Source: Pseudomonadota bacterium (lineage in GTDB: Bacteria; Pseudomonadota; Alphaproteobacteria; Rhizobiales; Xanthobacteraceae). From it: a DNA stretch of 64,000 bases. The first letter of the stretch is position 1, and every line of letters starts with the position of its first letter. Shown here in pieces: positions 44,904-53,421 of the stretch. Under the pieces are notes generated by a model that had not been told where the DNA came from, ran no database searches, and was given only the letters and a program-made list of their open reading frames with translations. Made by a program: the position numbers and the translations under genes. The stretch lies in NCBI GenBank assembly GCA_023404675.1, contig JAEYAW010000036.1, forward strand, positions 1 through 64,000, written 5' to 3'.

Positions 44904-45147
44904 TCTTGAAGACATATCCTACGGCGCGAACCGCCTCTACCAGCTTCTGTCCGTACTGACCGACAACATGGTTCAGATGGACTATGTGCGGGACGGTAAG
45001 CGCGACGAGAGCATGGACCAGGCTGCGGCCCTCGCATGGATCGCACGCGACCTTGCCCGACAGCTCGACGATGGGCTGAACGCAGCCTCCAACCTGTACG
45101 TGCTGAGGGACGACGGAGACGACCATCCGAGCAGAGAGGCCGCCTGA
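44893..45147 (+). CDS. Small hypothetical protein
   Basis: 84 acidic residues with two predicted helices (GANRLYQLLSVLTDNMVQMDYV and AALAWIARDLARQLDDGLNAAS). GGAAGAG lies just before the ATG at 44893. It overlaps the upstream gene by 11 bp, and its stop is one base from the next start. Function unknown. Confidence 0.7.
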   Translation: MTVDLEDISYGANRLYQLLSVLTDNMVQMDYVRDGKRDESMDQAAALAWIARDLARQLDDGLNAASNLYVLRDDGDDHPSREAA

Positions 45148-45148
45148 T

Positions 45149-45745
45149 ATGGCAATCGTCCACGCAGCAAAGCGCGGCCGCGTCGCGGCAGCCGATCCCG
45201 CCTTCGCCGCCATTGAGCACATGGAGGCGATGAAGCGGGAGTTTCGTGCCGCGATCCAGGCGCGAGACGAATTGGAGGACCGCCACGGCCACGCCTCTCC
45301 ATCTGTGCGCCCGAGCGGCTGCGCCATGTCGTTCAACAGCCCGGCAGCCATAGACCGATGGGCAGATGGCGCGCTGGCGCAATCCACGGCCTGCCCGGAC
45401 TCCATCGAGGCCGCGCGAACGTCGCTCAAGGCTGAGTTGGCTGCCCAGATCCAGCGAGGGGAGGCGAACGGCCTCGTCGCGGCACGGGCCAGAGCAAGGG
45501 CAGCGATCAGCGGCTATTGGAAGGCGCTCCGGGCGCTCTCGCTCACGCCTCCGACAACACCAGAGGGCGCAGCGGCCATGCTGGCCTATGCCGGAAAGCT
45601 GGGGACCGAGACGGCCGAGAATGGTGGCGGGAGCGTGGAGGATACGTTGCGTCACCTGTCGCGGCTCATAGTGACGGTGGGCAATTTTCTCGCAGAAAGC
45701 TATACGGACGGCTGGATTGGGACTAACACCAAATCTATGACCTAA
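45149..45745 (+). CDS. Hypothetical phage-type protein
   Basis: A 198-residue protein, last in the six-gene plus-strand run. Ala-rich helical, with no recognised domain. Its end overlaps by 11 bp the end of the converging aldolase gene, so the cargo block beyond was joined tightly to this gene. Confidence 0.65.
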   Translation: MAIVHAAKRGRVAAADPAFAAIEHMEAMKREFRAAIQARDELEDRHGHASPSVRPSGCAMSFNSPAAIDRWADGALAQSTACPDSIEAARTSLKAELAAQIQRGEANGLVAARARARAAISGYWKALRALSLTPPTTPEGAAAMLAYAGKLGTETAENGGGSVEDTLRHLSRLIVTVGNFLAESYTDGWIGTNTKSMT

Positions 45746-46520
45746 AATTTTCCTTGCCTCTGTCCAGCTTGCGCAGCAGCGCGTGCCAATCACGATCCGC
45801 GACGAATGGATCGAAATTTTCGAACTGCTGCGCGGTTCGCTCACGAACGTGATCTGGTGGAAAGATCAATTCGCTACCCGCGCTTAACGCATCGATCTGA
45901 ATGCGGCATGCCATTTCGAGATAGTACATCAACTCAAATGCATCGCGAACGCTCTTCCCGCATGTGAGAAGTCCGTGATTTGAAAGTATAAGTGCATTTT
46001 TCTGGCCGAGACTGGCGGCCAGGCGGCTCTGTTCCTTTTCATCGAGGGCGAGTCCGTCAAACGAGTGGTATCCAACACGGTTGTGAAAGCGCATCGCATG
46101 TTGCGAGATCGGAAGCAGCCCATGCTTCTGTGCCGATACCGCTGCACCGGCTTTGGTGTGGGTATGGAATATGGATACGGCGTCCGGGCGGGCGCGATGG
46201 AGAGCGGAATGAATAGTGAATCCTGTCGGATTGATGTCGAGCGGATCTTCATCGAGCACGTTGCCGTCGATATCGATCTTCACCAGATTTGAGGCCGTGA
46301 CTTCCTCATAAAGAAATCCGAAAGAGTTGATAAGGAAATGATTGTCGGTTCCGGGAATCTTCAGCGAGATATGATTGTAGATAAGATCAGTCATACCGTA
46401 GTGAACACAGATGCGATAGCACGCCGCGAGGTTGACACGCGCCTGCCACTCCGCCGCGCCGACACGCGATTGCAGGCTGCGTCGCCGCTCCAGCGACTGG
46501 CGGATTCGATCGCTCGACAT
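45735..46520 (-). CDS. Class II aldolase/adducin family protein
   Basis: A 261-residue metal-dependent aldolase-fold protein. The N-terminal ARVNLAACYRICVHYGMTDLIYNHISLKIPG is typical. Zinc ligands lie in FHTHTKAG (two His) and NHGLLTCG (third His). Family members cleave sugar phosphates or act as decarboxylases, epimerases or dehydratases. This one is closer to the adducin-like oxidoreductase-associated group, and its substrate is unclear. The ATG at 46520 lies two bases after the ATPase stop. It is probably co-transcribed with the ABC transporter upstream, and may process the imported compound. Confidence 0.85.
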   Translation of the reverse strand: MSSDRIRQSLERRRSLQSRVGAAEWQARVNLAACYRICVHYGMTDLIYNHISLKIPGTDNHFLINSFGFLYEEVTASNLVKIDIDGNVLDEDPLDINPTGFTIHSALHRARPDAVSIFHTHTKAGAAVSAQKHGLLPISQHAMRFHNRVGYHSFDGLALDEKEQSRLAASLGQKNALILSNHGLLTCGKSVRDAFELMYYLEMACRIQIDALSAGSELIFPPDHVRERTAQQFENFDPFVADRDWHALLRKLDRGKENFRS

Positions 46521-46521
46521 T

Positions 46522-47295
46522 CTAGTTAACTCCACTCTTCATCTGGATATGCGGGGCAGGCTCACCGGCCAACGCATTGTGGGCGGGGCGCCTGCGTCCT
46601 GTACTCTCGGTCACACCGAGAGCCAGGAGCAGTTCGTCTCTGATCGACGCGTGCGCTGTAGGAGCAATGGATCCGTTCTTGTCTCGCGCAATGCGGACAT
46701 CCCGATCTACGCGACCCCGATCGAGAACAAGAACACGGTCTGACAGCTTGATGGCTTCGTCGATATCGTGCGTGACCATGAATACCGCCGGGTTATGTCT
46801 CTCGAACAGCTCAAGAACGAGATCGTGCATGGCGATCCGCGTCAAAGCGTCCAAGGCCCCGAAAGGCTCGTCTAGGAGCAGGACGGCTGGCTCTCTAACC
46901 AATGCCCGGGCAAGAGCCGCGCGCTGAGCTTCACCGCCGCTCAATGTTGCGGGCCACGCGTCAATACGGTGGGAGAGCCCGACCTCGTCCAAGGCATCGC
47001 GAACACGTTCATTCGCCTGCTTCCGGGTCAGTCCCATACCAACGTTGCGCGAAACTTTCTCCCAAGGCAGCAGGCGGGCTTCCTGGAAGACGATGGCGGC
47101 ACTCCCACTCACATCGGCGATGCCACCATCGGGGCGATCAAGCCCGGCCAGAATTCGCAGAAGCGTGCTCTTCCCCGACCCGGACTTCCCCAGCAACGCA
47201 ACGAATTCGCCGCGCCGGATCTGGAGGTCAACGCCGTTCAGGACATTGACTCCAGAAAAGGATCGTTGCACGCCCCTGACATTGACCGGAATCAT
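46522..47295 (-). CDS. ABC transporter ATP-binding protein (SsuB/TauB/NrtD type)
   Basis: A 257-residue ATPase with Walker A GKSGSGKST, the Q-loop region FQEARLLPWEKVSRNVGMGL (the LLPW stretch is typical of sulfonate/nitrate/taurine importers), signature LSGGEAQRAALARAL and Walker B LLLDEPFGALD. The start at 47295 follows the SBP stop by four bases. With the binding protein and permease it forms a complete importer. The cargo could be a sulfonate, nitrate-like anion or another small organic compound. Confidence 0.92.
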   Translation of the reverse strand: MIPVNVRGVQRSFSGVNVLNGVDLQIRRGEFVALLGKSGSGKSTLLRILAGLDRPDGGIADVSGSAAIVFQEARLLPWEKVSRNVGMGLTRKQANERVRDALDEVGLSHRIDAWPATLSGGEAQRAALARALVREPAVLLLDEPFGALDALTRIAMHDLVLELFERHNPAVFMVTHDIDEAIKLSDRVLVLDRGRVDRDVRIARDKNGSIAPTAHASIRDELLLALGVTESTGRRRPAHNALAGEPAPHIQMKSGVN

Positions 47296-47299
47296 GTCT

Positions 47300-48307
47300 C
47301 TATTTAACCTTGGTGACATCGAATACGTTGTTGGTCACGTCAATGAGATTATCCTGAAACCCGTAAGCATGGGTCTGGCGCGCGATCTGCTGGACACGTT
47401 TCAGGCCTTCTTCATCGATCGGGATAATTCGCGGTTTCAGGTTCCAGCTTGCTATCGTCTGAATGATCTTCGCTGGCGCGCCCTGCTTCTTGTAGGCTGC
47501 GGAGTCTATCGATGGATCAGCACCGGTCCTGGCCGCTCCGGCCACGAGGCCGTCGTATAGCGCTTTCACAGCCTGAGGATTCTTGTTGGCGAAATCCCGC
47601 GTCACGAAGTGAACCCAGCTGTTGAGCGACTTGATCTGCTTGCCGTCCACCAGAAGCCTAGCCCCGGGCACATTGATGGCGGCAGCGAGATACTGATCCC
47701 ATGTTGCGATTGCATCAACATTCCCACTTGCGAACGCGGCGACCCCGTCTTCCGGGTTGTTGATATTAATCGTGGTGATGCCATCGCGGGTTAGACCGTT
47801 CTCCTCCAGCGCGCGCGCCACGATGTATTCGCCGGTGCCACCCTTGAAATTCACGGCGATTTTCTTGCCTTTCAGATCCTGAATCGAATTGATGCCAGAG
47901 TTGCCGCGCACCACGATGCCCTCGCCGAGATGATCGGCCTCGATGGCAAACAACAGAATGTCGCTCTTTGCCCTCGCCTCGTTGATCAGGCTGGCAAAGC
48001 CGCTCGATGTGATATCGATTTTTCCGGCTTTGGCTGCCTCGGACGCGGCAGGGTAGCTTGGGAATGGCCCGGCCCATTCGGCTTTTGCTCCGACCTTGGC
48101 CAGTGGTTCGCGGAGCGTTCCGTCAGTGTTGTCCAGGGACTGTATGGTCAGCGTGTTGGCGGCCGGGAGTTGGCCGATGCGAACGGTGATCGGCGGCTTT
48201 TCATCTGCTGCCCATGAGAGGGTTGCAGATGTCGCCACGGACGTCAGGGCGACGGCGACAAGGAGGGCGCGCCCCGCAGCACTTTTCGGGTGGAGATGTC
48301 TTTTCAT
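47300..48307 (-). CDS. ABC transporter substrate-binding protein (SsuA/NrtA-like)
   Basis: A 335-residue periplasmic protein with a signal peptide (about 1-33, cut near LSWAADEK) and an NMT1/SsuA-type fold: ITVRIGQLPAANTLTIQ, ITSSGFASLINEARAKSD, VVRGNSGINSIQDLKGKKIAVNFKGGTGEYIVARALEENGL and GNVDAIATWDQYLAAA. These proteins bind aliphatic sulfonates, nitrate or pyrimidine precursors. The ligand here cannot be inferred. It lies between the permease and ATPase genes. Confidence 0.9.
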   Translation of the reverse strand: MKRHLHPKSAAGRALLVAVALTSVATSATLSWAADEKPPITVRIGQLPAANTLTIQSLDNTDGTLREPLAKVGAKAEWAGPFPSYPAASEAAKAGKIDITSSGFASLINEARAKSDILLFAIEADHLGEGIVVRGNSGINSIQDLKGKKIAVNFKGGTGEYIVARALEENGLTRDGITTININNPEDGVAAFASGNVDAIATWDQYLAAAINVPGARLLVDGKQIKSLNSWVHFVTRDFANKNPQAVKALYDGLVAGAARTGADPSIDSAAYKKQGAPAKIIQTIASWNLKPRIIPIDEEGLKRVQQIARQTHAYGFQDNLIDVTNNVFDVTKVK

Positions 48308-48334
48308 GGTGATGCCTGTTGTGATTGTGGGGTG

Positions 48335-49093
48335 TTATTGCGCCACGTAGGCGCTTCTCCATCGCAGAAGACGGATCTCGAGAGCCCTGACAAACGCGTC
48401 GGTAAGAAGGCCGAGCACGGCGTATAGGGAAATGCATAGCAGCACGACGTCGGTCTGAGCGTACTGCCTGGCAGTTGACAGCATCGCTCCGATGCCGCTC
48501 TTCGCGTTGACTGACTCCGCCACGATCAGGACGGCCCACCCCAGGCCGAGAGAGTAACGCAGTCCAACAAGGACGGAAGGAAGCGCTCCGTGCAACAGCA
48601 CGCGAAATGATATCTCCAGCGCGGATAGTTTATAAACTCTCGCAACCTCAACCAAGCGGCGATCGACATTGCGGATGCCGCTGAACGTATTGAGATAGAG
48701 AGGGACAAATACCGCCCATGCGACAAGGAAGATTTTCGACTCTTCTCCGATTCCGAACCAGAGTATGAAAAGCGGCACCAGCGCGGTAAACGGAATAGCC
48801 CGCGCCATTTGAATGGGCTTGTCCACGACCAGTTCGCCGATATGAGAGAAGCCGCTCGCAACCCCGATTGTAATCGCCAGCAGCAGCCCCATCAGCGATC
48901 CGACGCCGGCCCGCATCGCGCTGGCGCCGAGCGCATCCCACAGCGAGCCGTCGATCGCGCTGCCCCAAGCAGCCTGCGCAACCAGTGCCGGTCCGGGCAA
49001 AATCTGTTCCTGAAGAAGGCCAATGCTCGAACTCGTCTGCCAAACGATCAGCACTCCAATTGAACTCAGCCATGGCAGGATCGGCGCTATCAT
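48335..49093 (-). CDS. ABC transporter permease (SsuC/TauC type)
   Basis: A 252-residue BPD_transp_1 permease with six membrane segments. The ATPase-contact loop is DRRLVEVARVYKLSALEISFRVLLHGALPSVLVGLRYSLGLGWAVLIVAE, which is conserved in sulfonate/taurine permeases. I chose the ATG at 49093 because AAGGA lies ten bases upstream. The frame also opens with a GTG at 49144, which would add 17 residues encoded mostly by a duplicated 15-bp unit. First gene of the cargo operon. Confidence 0.9.
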   Translation of the reverse strand: MIAPILPWLSSIGVLIVWQTSSSIGLLQEQILPGPALVAQAAWGSAIDGSLWDALGASAMRAGVGSLMGLLLAITIGVASGFSHIGELVVDKPIQMARAIPFTALVPLFILWFGIGEESKIFLVAWAVFVPLYLNTFSGIRNVDRRLVEVARVYKLSALEISFRVLLHGALPSVLVGLRYSLGLGWAVLIVAESVNAKSGIGAMLSTARQYAQTDVVLLCISLYAVLGLLTDAFVRALEIRLLRWRSAYVAQ

Positions 49094-49094
49094 A

Positions 49095-49124
49095 AGCGAA
49101 TGATCCTTCAGCGAATGATCCTTC
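49095..49124. repeat. Tandem 15-bp duplication at the permease start
   Basis: Two exact copies of AGCGAATGATCCTTC (49095-49109 and 49110-49124) lie directly upstream of the permease ATG. Each carries an AAGGA ribosome-binding core on the minus strand. Confidence 0.85.
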
Positions 49125-49452
49125 TTGGCCTCAATATAACTCACAACGGGAATCTTTCTCGGGCGTCAGGCGATCGGCAGTTAAAGAGTTGGACGTCATG
49201 GCGACAGGAAAATTCTCACACGCGGATCCGCCGATGGGCAATAGGAGTGAATTTCAAAGTCAAATCTCGATCGAGGGATTCATGCTGATGTTCATTAGGC
49301 ATCCGATCTGATTTTTCCCTCCGGCAATGGCTGGTGGAACGCAATTCGCGCTGCAACTAAATCGCCACCCTTCAGAGGGTTGAATCGAATGCAATGATGG
49401 ATATGACGGGAGTGGGGTGGCGAGAGCTAAGTTACCTTGCCACCCCACCGAC

Positions 49453-50031
49453 TCAATTCCAAACGATGGAAAGCTGGCCATCCAGAGCGTGCGCTGCCTT
49501 AGAGACGGCTCTTGAACTCGGACGGTCTCTGCCGATCCAAGCGGCCCTGTAGAAGTATGAGCCGGTATGGGCCATCTTATCCACCTCGCTCATGGACAGG
49601 TTGAGGTAGCGAGCGCGCTCCTTAATTTGGTCGATCACTTGATGACCAGTCGTTTTCATTTCCTTCTTGGGCCGAGGGAATTTTCTGCCTCCAGCTTGGA
49701 ATCGTATCTGCTGCCACGTGTAGTTTGGGAGAGCAGAACAAATCTCTTCTCGCGAAGCGCCTGCAATCCACATTTTGCGAAGCTTGCTGAGTTCGCTTGC
49801 TAGCCAGCGATTCTGCTTCTTTCGCAATCCAAGCACGCCGGCCCGAGTGCGTATCGCCACCCAGGTTCGGCGGGGCAATTCCTCCATGAGCCGCTTCTTG
49901 TCGGGGAATAGCAGCTTTACCTTATTGATCTCCTCAGGCGTCCATGCGGCGCGATGCGAGCATGACCTCTTTCGAATCTGGCGCATGTGCTGAGCCTTGG
50001 CAGCATTCCGCGTTATCATCCCCAAGTCCAT
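49453..50031 (-). CDS. Hypothetical protein with two SANT/Myb-like repeats
   Basis: A 192-residue basic protein. Two parallel helical segments resemble SANT/Myb or GcrA-like DNA-binding units. The first is AAWTPEEINKVKLLFP followed by RRTWVAIRTRAGVLGLRKK. The second is WLASELSKLRKMWIAG followed by LPNYTWQQIRFQAGGRKFPRPKK. Each has the pattern tryptophan, acidic helix, then W-x-x-I-R-x-x-A. The ATG at 50031 has GGAG nine bases upstream. Base composition looks lower in GC than its neighbours. A DNA-binding role is inferred; no named family is certain. Confidence 0.65.
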   Translation of the reverse strand: MDLGMITRNAAKAQHMRQIRKRSCSHRAAWTPEEINKVKLLFPDKKRLMEELPRRTWVAIRTRAGVLGLRKKQNRWLASELSKLRKMWIAGASREEICSALPNYTWQQIRFQAGGRKFPRPKKEMKTTGHQVIDQIKERARYLNLSMSEVDKMAHTGSYFYRAAWIGRDRPSSRAVSKAAHALDGQLSIVWN

Positions 50032-50098
50032 TTTCCGTCTCCGTCTGTTGCCCCCACGCGCATGATGGGCTGGCATTCGGAGAGAAGGAGAGGGCTTG

Positions 50099-50353
50099 AT
50101 GGGAATGGCCGATCTGCCCGAGGAAAGCGGGCACGTTCAAACTTCAGACCAACAATCGACCAAGGTAGGCGATGCCTACGAGAATTGGGTTGCAGAGTCG
50201 CGAGGCCGCATTACCCGCCCCGTCAAACAGATCATCCTGTCTCGCGGTCCGATGGCATTGGCAGCGATCAGGTTGGCGATCCGGGGCACATCTCGGAGAG
50301 CCACCGCACAGCGCACACCGGGCTTGCCGTCGTTGCGCGGCCCTCACGGATAG
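50099..50353 (+). CDS. Possible small protein, partly antisense to a phage-type gene
   Basis: 84 residues (MGMADLPEESGHVQTSDQQS at the start), with a good GGAG seven to eight bases before the ATG at 50099. It is divergent from the SANT-like gene. Its last 86 bp overlap the opposite-strand gene at 50268-50489, and the C-terminal part is low complexity. Only the first 50 residues look protein-like. No domain is recognised. Confidence 0.4.
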   Translation: MGMADLPEESGHVQTSDQQSTKVGDAYENWVAESRGRITRPVKQIILSRGPMALAAIRLAIRGTSRRATAQRTPGLPSLRGPHG

Positions 50354-50489
50354 CGGCGATCCTCTCCGCCTCAACTTCGGCCTCGGTCATGGCACGCCCT
50401 TGCGTCATGGCCCAGATCACGAGCGGCCTTGCTTCGAGGGACATGGCGCGCTCCAATTTTTCAACCCGCGCGGTCAGATTGCGGCTCAT
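50268..50489 (-). CDS. Small hypothetical phage-type protein
   Basis: 73 residues starting MSRNLTARVEKLERAM, a short coiled coil, then AMTEAEVEAERIAAIREGRA. A near-perfect TAAGGAGGT lies six to seven bases before the ATG. The N-terminus resembles the next gene (MSSNLHARLRRIENAV), so the two may be paralogues. They overlap by 29 bp. Function unknown. Confidence 0.65.
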   Translation of the reverse strand: MSRNLTARVEKLERAMSLEARPLVIWAMTQGRAMTEAEVEAERIAAIREGRATTASPVCAVRWLSEMCPGSPT

Positions 50490-50670
50490 CAGAAAACCTC
50501 CTTACAAAGACGAACAGATCGGATTTGGTGGCTTCACCGGCTGCAATCATGTCGGTGGTCGCGGCCCGTCTGTGGGCCTCGTCGGAGTGATAGGTGAGGA
50601 TCATAATCCGGGATTTACGCCCCACAGCGTTCTCGATCCTTCGCAGGCGAGCGTGGAGATTGCTGCTCAT
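50461..50670 (-). CDS. Small hypothetical phage-type protein
   Basis: 69 residues (MSSNLHARLRRIENAVGRKS, then MILTYHSDEAHRRAATTDM). GAGGAGGG lies nine bases before the ATG at 50670, which overlaps the DUF5681 stop (ATGA). A coupled gene in the minus-strand run. Function unknown. Confidence 0.65.
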   Translation of the reverse strand: MSSNLHARLRRIENAVGRKSRIMILTYHSDEAHRRAATTDMIAAGEATKSDLFVFVRRFSDEPQSDRAG

Positions 50671-51128
50671 TTTGGCATACCCTCCTCGATAGCCTTGATG
50701 CGCGCCTCAAGGTCTGCCGTCTTGATGGACTCGGTGAAGGCCTGGACCATGTTCGACAGCGTGGAAGCCTCGGAGGGCGTCAGTTCGCCGGCCGCGAGCG
50801 CCTGAGCAATGGCAGCGCTGGCGGTCACGGCGTCCTCTGCGGTTTTCAGGGGCGGCATGTCGAAGGTGATCGGGGCGTCCTTCCGGGGCGGAACGATTCT
50901 CTCCATGCACAGCCGCAGGGCCTGCATGTCCCCGGCCAGCGCCATCTCCACGGCCTTCAACGTCAGGGCTTCGGCCTGCCCGTCCAGCAGGGATTGCAGG
51001 GCAAGCGTGGCCTTATTGCGGGAGCCCTGGGGACGGCCTGACGGGTTGCCGGACTGGCCCGTGGGGAACGGTATCCCACGCTGTTTCTTTGCTGTATTAT
51101 CAGCAGAGGCTTTGGCTTTTGCCGTCAT
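50667..51128 (-). CDS. DUF5681 domain protein
   Basis: A 153-residue protein with the DUF5681 signature FPTGQSGNPSGRPQGSRNKATLALQSLLDG near residues 20-50 and a helical C-terminal half (AAGELTPSEASTLSNMVQAFTESIKTADLEARIKAIEEG). DUF5681 genes are usually found in prophages near terminase genes and may relate to small terminase subunits. No large terminase is present here. Its stop is coupled to the next small gene. Confidence 0.8.
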   Translation of the reverse strand: MTAKAKASADNTAKKQRGIPFPTGQSGNPSGRPQGSRNKATLALQSLLDGQAEALTLKAVEMALAGDMQALRLCMERIVPPRKDAPITFDMPPLKTAEDAVTASAAIAQALAAGELTPSEASTLSNMVQAFTESIKTADLEARIKAIEEGMPK

Positions 51129-51160
51129 CTATTTCGACCCTGAGGTTTTTCCGATTGCAG

Positions 51161-51343
51161 ATGTCCCGAACCACAAAGCTCGTGCTGGCCAGCGTCCTCT
51201 ACATGGCGATGATGTATGCGCTGTACCGGATCGGGTTGTGGGCATACGAGTACGTGGGGGCGTGGATCGCGGTTATCGGCTTTGCCATCTTCTTTCCCAT
51301 CGGCCTCTACATCGACCACCGCGACCGTCAGCGCTTGGGCTGA
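51161..51343 (+). CDS. Small two-helix membrane protein
   Basis: 60 residues with two hydrophobic helices (LVLASVLYMAMMYALYRIGLW and YVGAWIAVIGFAIFFPIGLYI) and a basic tail. It is transcribed against its neighbours; its end overlaps the end of the 697-residue gene by 16 bp. The size and two-helix pattern recall holins or small envelope proteins, but that is only a guess. Confidence 0.55.
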   Translation: MSRTTKLVLASVLYMAMMYALYRIGLWAYEYVGAWIAVIGFAIFFPIGLYIDHRDRQRLG

Positions 51344-53421
51344 GTGGCCTGCCGCAGCGGCTCTCGCTGCATCTGGGCCAGCAACGTCGCCAGATCCTGG
51401 GTGGCCTTCGAGAACGGCGCGATCTGCTGCTGGCGTGTCTGTAGTCCGTGGAGCGCCTGCAACACCCGATCCCGATCTGATCCCTGAGCCGTCAGAATGC
51501 GCGCGGCGTCCTGCGCCTGCCGGTCAAGCTGGGCGGACTTCTGACTGGATCGCATCGCATTCGCCACCGCTCGGGTAGCCTGCTCCGCCGTGCCGACCAG
51601 CGTCCGGCCCGTCACGTCGGGCGTGTTCGTCACCGCAACCTTGTTCGGGAATTCCTCGCCAGCGGCCATGCGGGCCCGCGTCTGTGACCCGCGCTGGATC
51701 GCGGCATAGGTCTCGGCAAACTGCTTCTCCCGGTCAACGATGTGCAGGAGGCGATCCGCCTGTTCCTTTCCAACCACGGCTTGCAGCTTCTGCTGGTTCC
51801 AGTCCTTGCTGAACAGGTTGCGGGCCGCCAGCGCGTCGTTGACGGCGGTGCCCATCACCTCGTCCACCGCGTCGCGAGCCCCGAGCTTGAAGGCCTCGCG
51901 CTCGGCCTCCGACATATCGCGCACAGCGGCCACCAGATCGTCGGGTCGGGTGGATTTCTTGAACAGGTCGCGGCCGTCGTCCAGCGCGTTGATGATGGCG
52001 CTATCGGACCGGAACTGCTGGCGAGCCTGAGCGTAGAGCTTCTCGTCGGTGGCATTGTCGAGACTATCAACGATCCGGTTGCGGACCTCGATCAGTTGGG
52101 CCGCCTTGTTCTTGCGCCCGTTGCGCAGCGCCGCGTCGATATCGTCATCTAGATCAAGCTTGATGGTGTGGAGTTCGCGCGGATCGATGCGCTGGGTGTT
52201 GCCGCCGCCCAGCACATTGCGCACCCGCATGAGCGCGCTTTCAATCGAGTCCGGAGCCGGACCGCCCACCGCGACACGGGACAGGCCGGGCCGCAACTCG
52301 TCGTCCAGATATTGCAGGGCGCTGGTGATATCGACCGGCCGCGACTTCTCGAAGGCCTCGCCATAAAGACGATTGCCGGCCTCCTTACGCATGGCGCTGC
52401 GATGAAGGCGCTCTTCGCGGAAGTTCTGGTAGGGGCCGATGGTTTCGTCCACGCCCTGCGTGATGCGATCCGCGGAGGACTTGAACCGCCGCGTCACCGC
52501 GTTGCCGACCATGCGGCTGGCGGGGCCGGGCTGCGATGCAAGGGCTTCGCCCTGAAGACGCAGGTTTGGGCCGGCGTCAACCAGCATGGCCTCCGGTCCG
52601 AGACGTTGAAGAGCAGGCACGTCCACCGCGTCGTCGCTCAGGGCGCGAGCGATTTTGTCGATGGCCTTCGGCTCATACCCGGCGATGTCCTTCGGGGCCT
52701 TGTTGCCCAGACGGCCGACGAGCGCACCGGCTACGCGGCCCAGAACTGGCGAGCCTGCTCCAAGCAGCCCCCCAAGTCCGCCACCCAATGCAACGCTGTC
52801 CCCTCGCGTTGCAGCGTCCGCCGCGCCGATGGCTGCTCCCCCTGCGGCTCCCTGAGCAGCCCGCGCCCCGAGCGAGCCGACCATGCCGAGCGCGCGAGCT
52901 CCAGCCATCGTGTTGGCGAGTGGTACAAGACCCGCCACGCCGCCCGCCACGTTGAGCCCGGTGGAGAGATAGGGATGCTCCGCCTCGAAACTCGCATCGC
53001 GCTGCTGCTCGGTGGTGAGGTTCTTGGCGTAGCGCTCGGAGAAATTTGCCCCCTCCGATCCACGACCGAACATTGGCTGCGTGAGGGCATCGCCCGCAGC
53101 GGCGATGTTCTCCATCGCACCGCCGAGCACTGGAATGCCCTTGGCAACCTGACGGACGCCATTGTCCACGCCACTCAGAGCGTTGCCGATCTGCTGGCCG
53201 TAGGGCATGTCGGGAACGGCAGGCGCTTCCTCGGTCGTGCCCGTGGGGTTGCCCATGGCGTCATAGGAGGGCATCGCCGTGGGCTGTCCTTGCGGGGCTT
53301 GTGAAGTCTGCGGAGCCGGGCTCTTCGCAGAGAACGCCTTGAAGGCATTCGCCGCCGTCGTCATGTCTGGTGCTTCGACCTCGTAGGTCTTGCCGTTGGC
53401 CTCGATTTCAAAGACGGGCAT
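51328..53421 (-). CDS. Large phage virion-like protein
   Basis: A 697-residue protein. It starts with a short phage-type domain (MPVFEIEANGKTYEVEAPDMTTAANAFKAF), followed by a Pro/Gln linker and a Gly/Ala-rich hydrophobic region (about 155-235: GLNVAGGVAGLVPLANTMAG, GGGLGGLLGAGSP). A long helical region follows. This layout is seen in phage internal or ejection proteins that enter membranes. The start overlaps the stop of the hydrolase-like protein upstream (TGATG), so the two are produced together. No precise family can be assigned. Confidence 0.65.
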   Translation of the reverse strand: MPVFEIEANGKTYEVEAPDMTTAANAFKAFSAKSPAPQTSQAPQGQPTAMPSYDAMGNPTGTTEEAPAVPDMPYGQQIGNALSGVDNGVRQVAKGIPVLGGAMENIAAAGDALTQPMFGRGSEGANFSERYAKNLTTEQQRDASFEAEHPYLSTGLNVAGGVAGLVPLANTMAGARALGMVGSLGARAAQGAAGGAAIGAADAATRGDSVALGGGLGGLLGAGSPVLGRVAGALVGRLGNKAPKDIAGYEPKAIDKIARALSDDAVDVPALQRLGPEAMLVDAGPNLRLQGEALASQPGPASRMVGNAVTRRFKSSADRITQGVDETIGPYQNFREERLHRSAMRKEAGNRLYGEAFEKSRPVDITSALQYLDDELRPGLSRVAVGGPAPDSIESALMRVRNVLGGGNTQRIDPRELHTIKLDLDDDIDAALRNGRKNKAAQLIEVRNRIVDSLDNATDEKLYAQARQQFRSDSAIINALDDGRDLFKKSTRPDDLVAAVRDMSEAEREAFKLGARDAVDEVMGTAVNDALAARNLFSKDWNQQKLQAVVGKEQADRLLHIVDREKQFAETYAAIQRGSQTRARMAAGEEFPNKVAVTNTPDVTGRTLVGTAEQATRAVANAMRSSQKSAQLDRQAQDAARILTAQGSDRDRVLQALHGLQTRQQQIAPFSKATQDLATLLAQMQREPLRQATQPKR

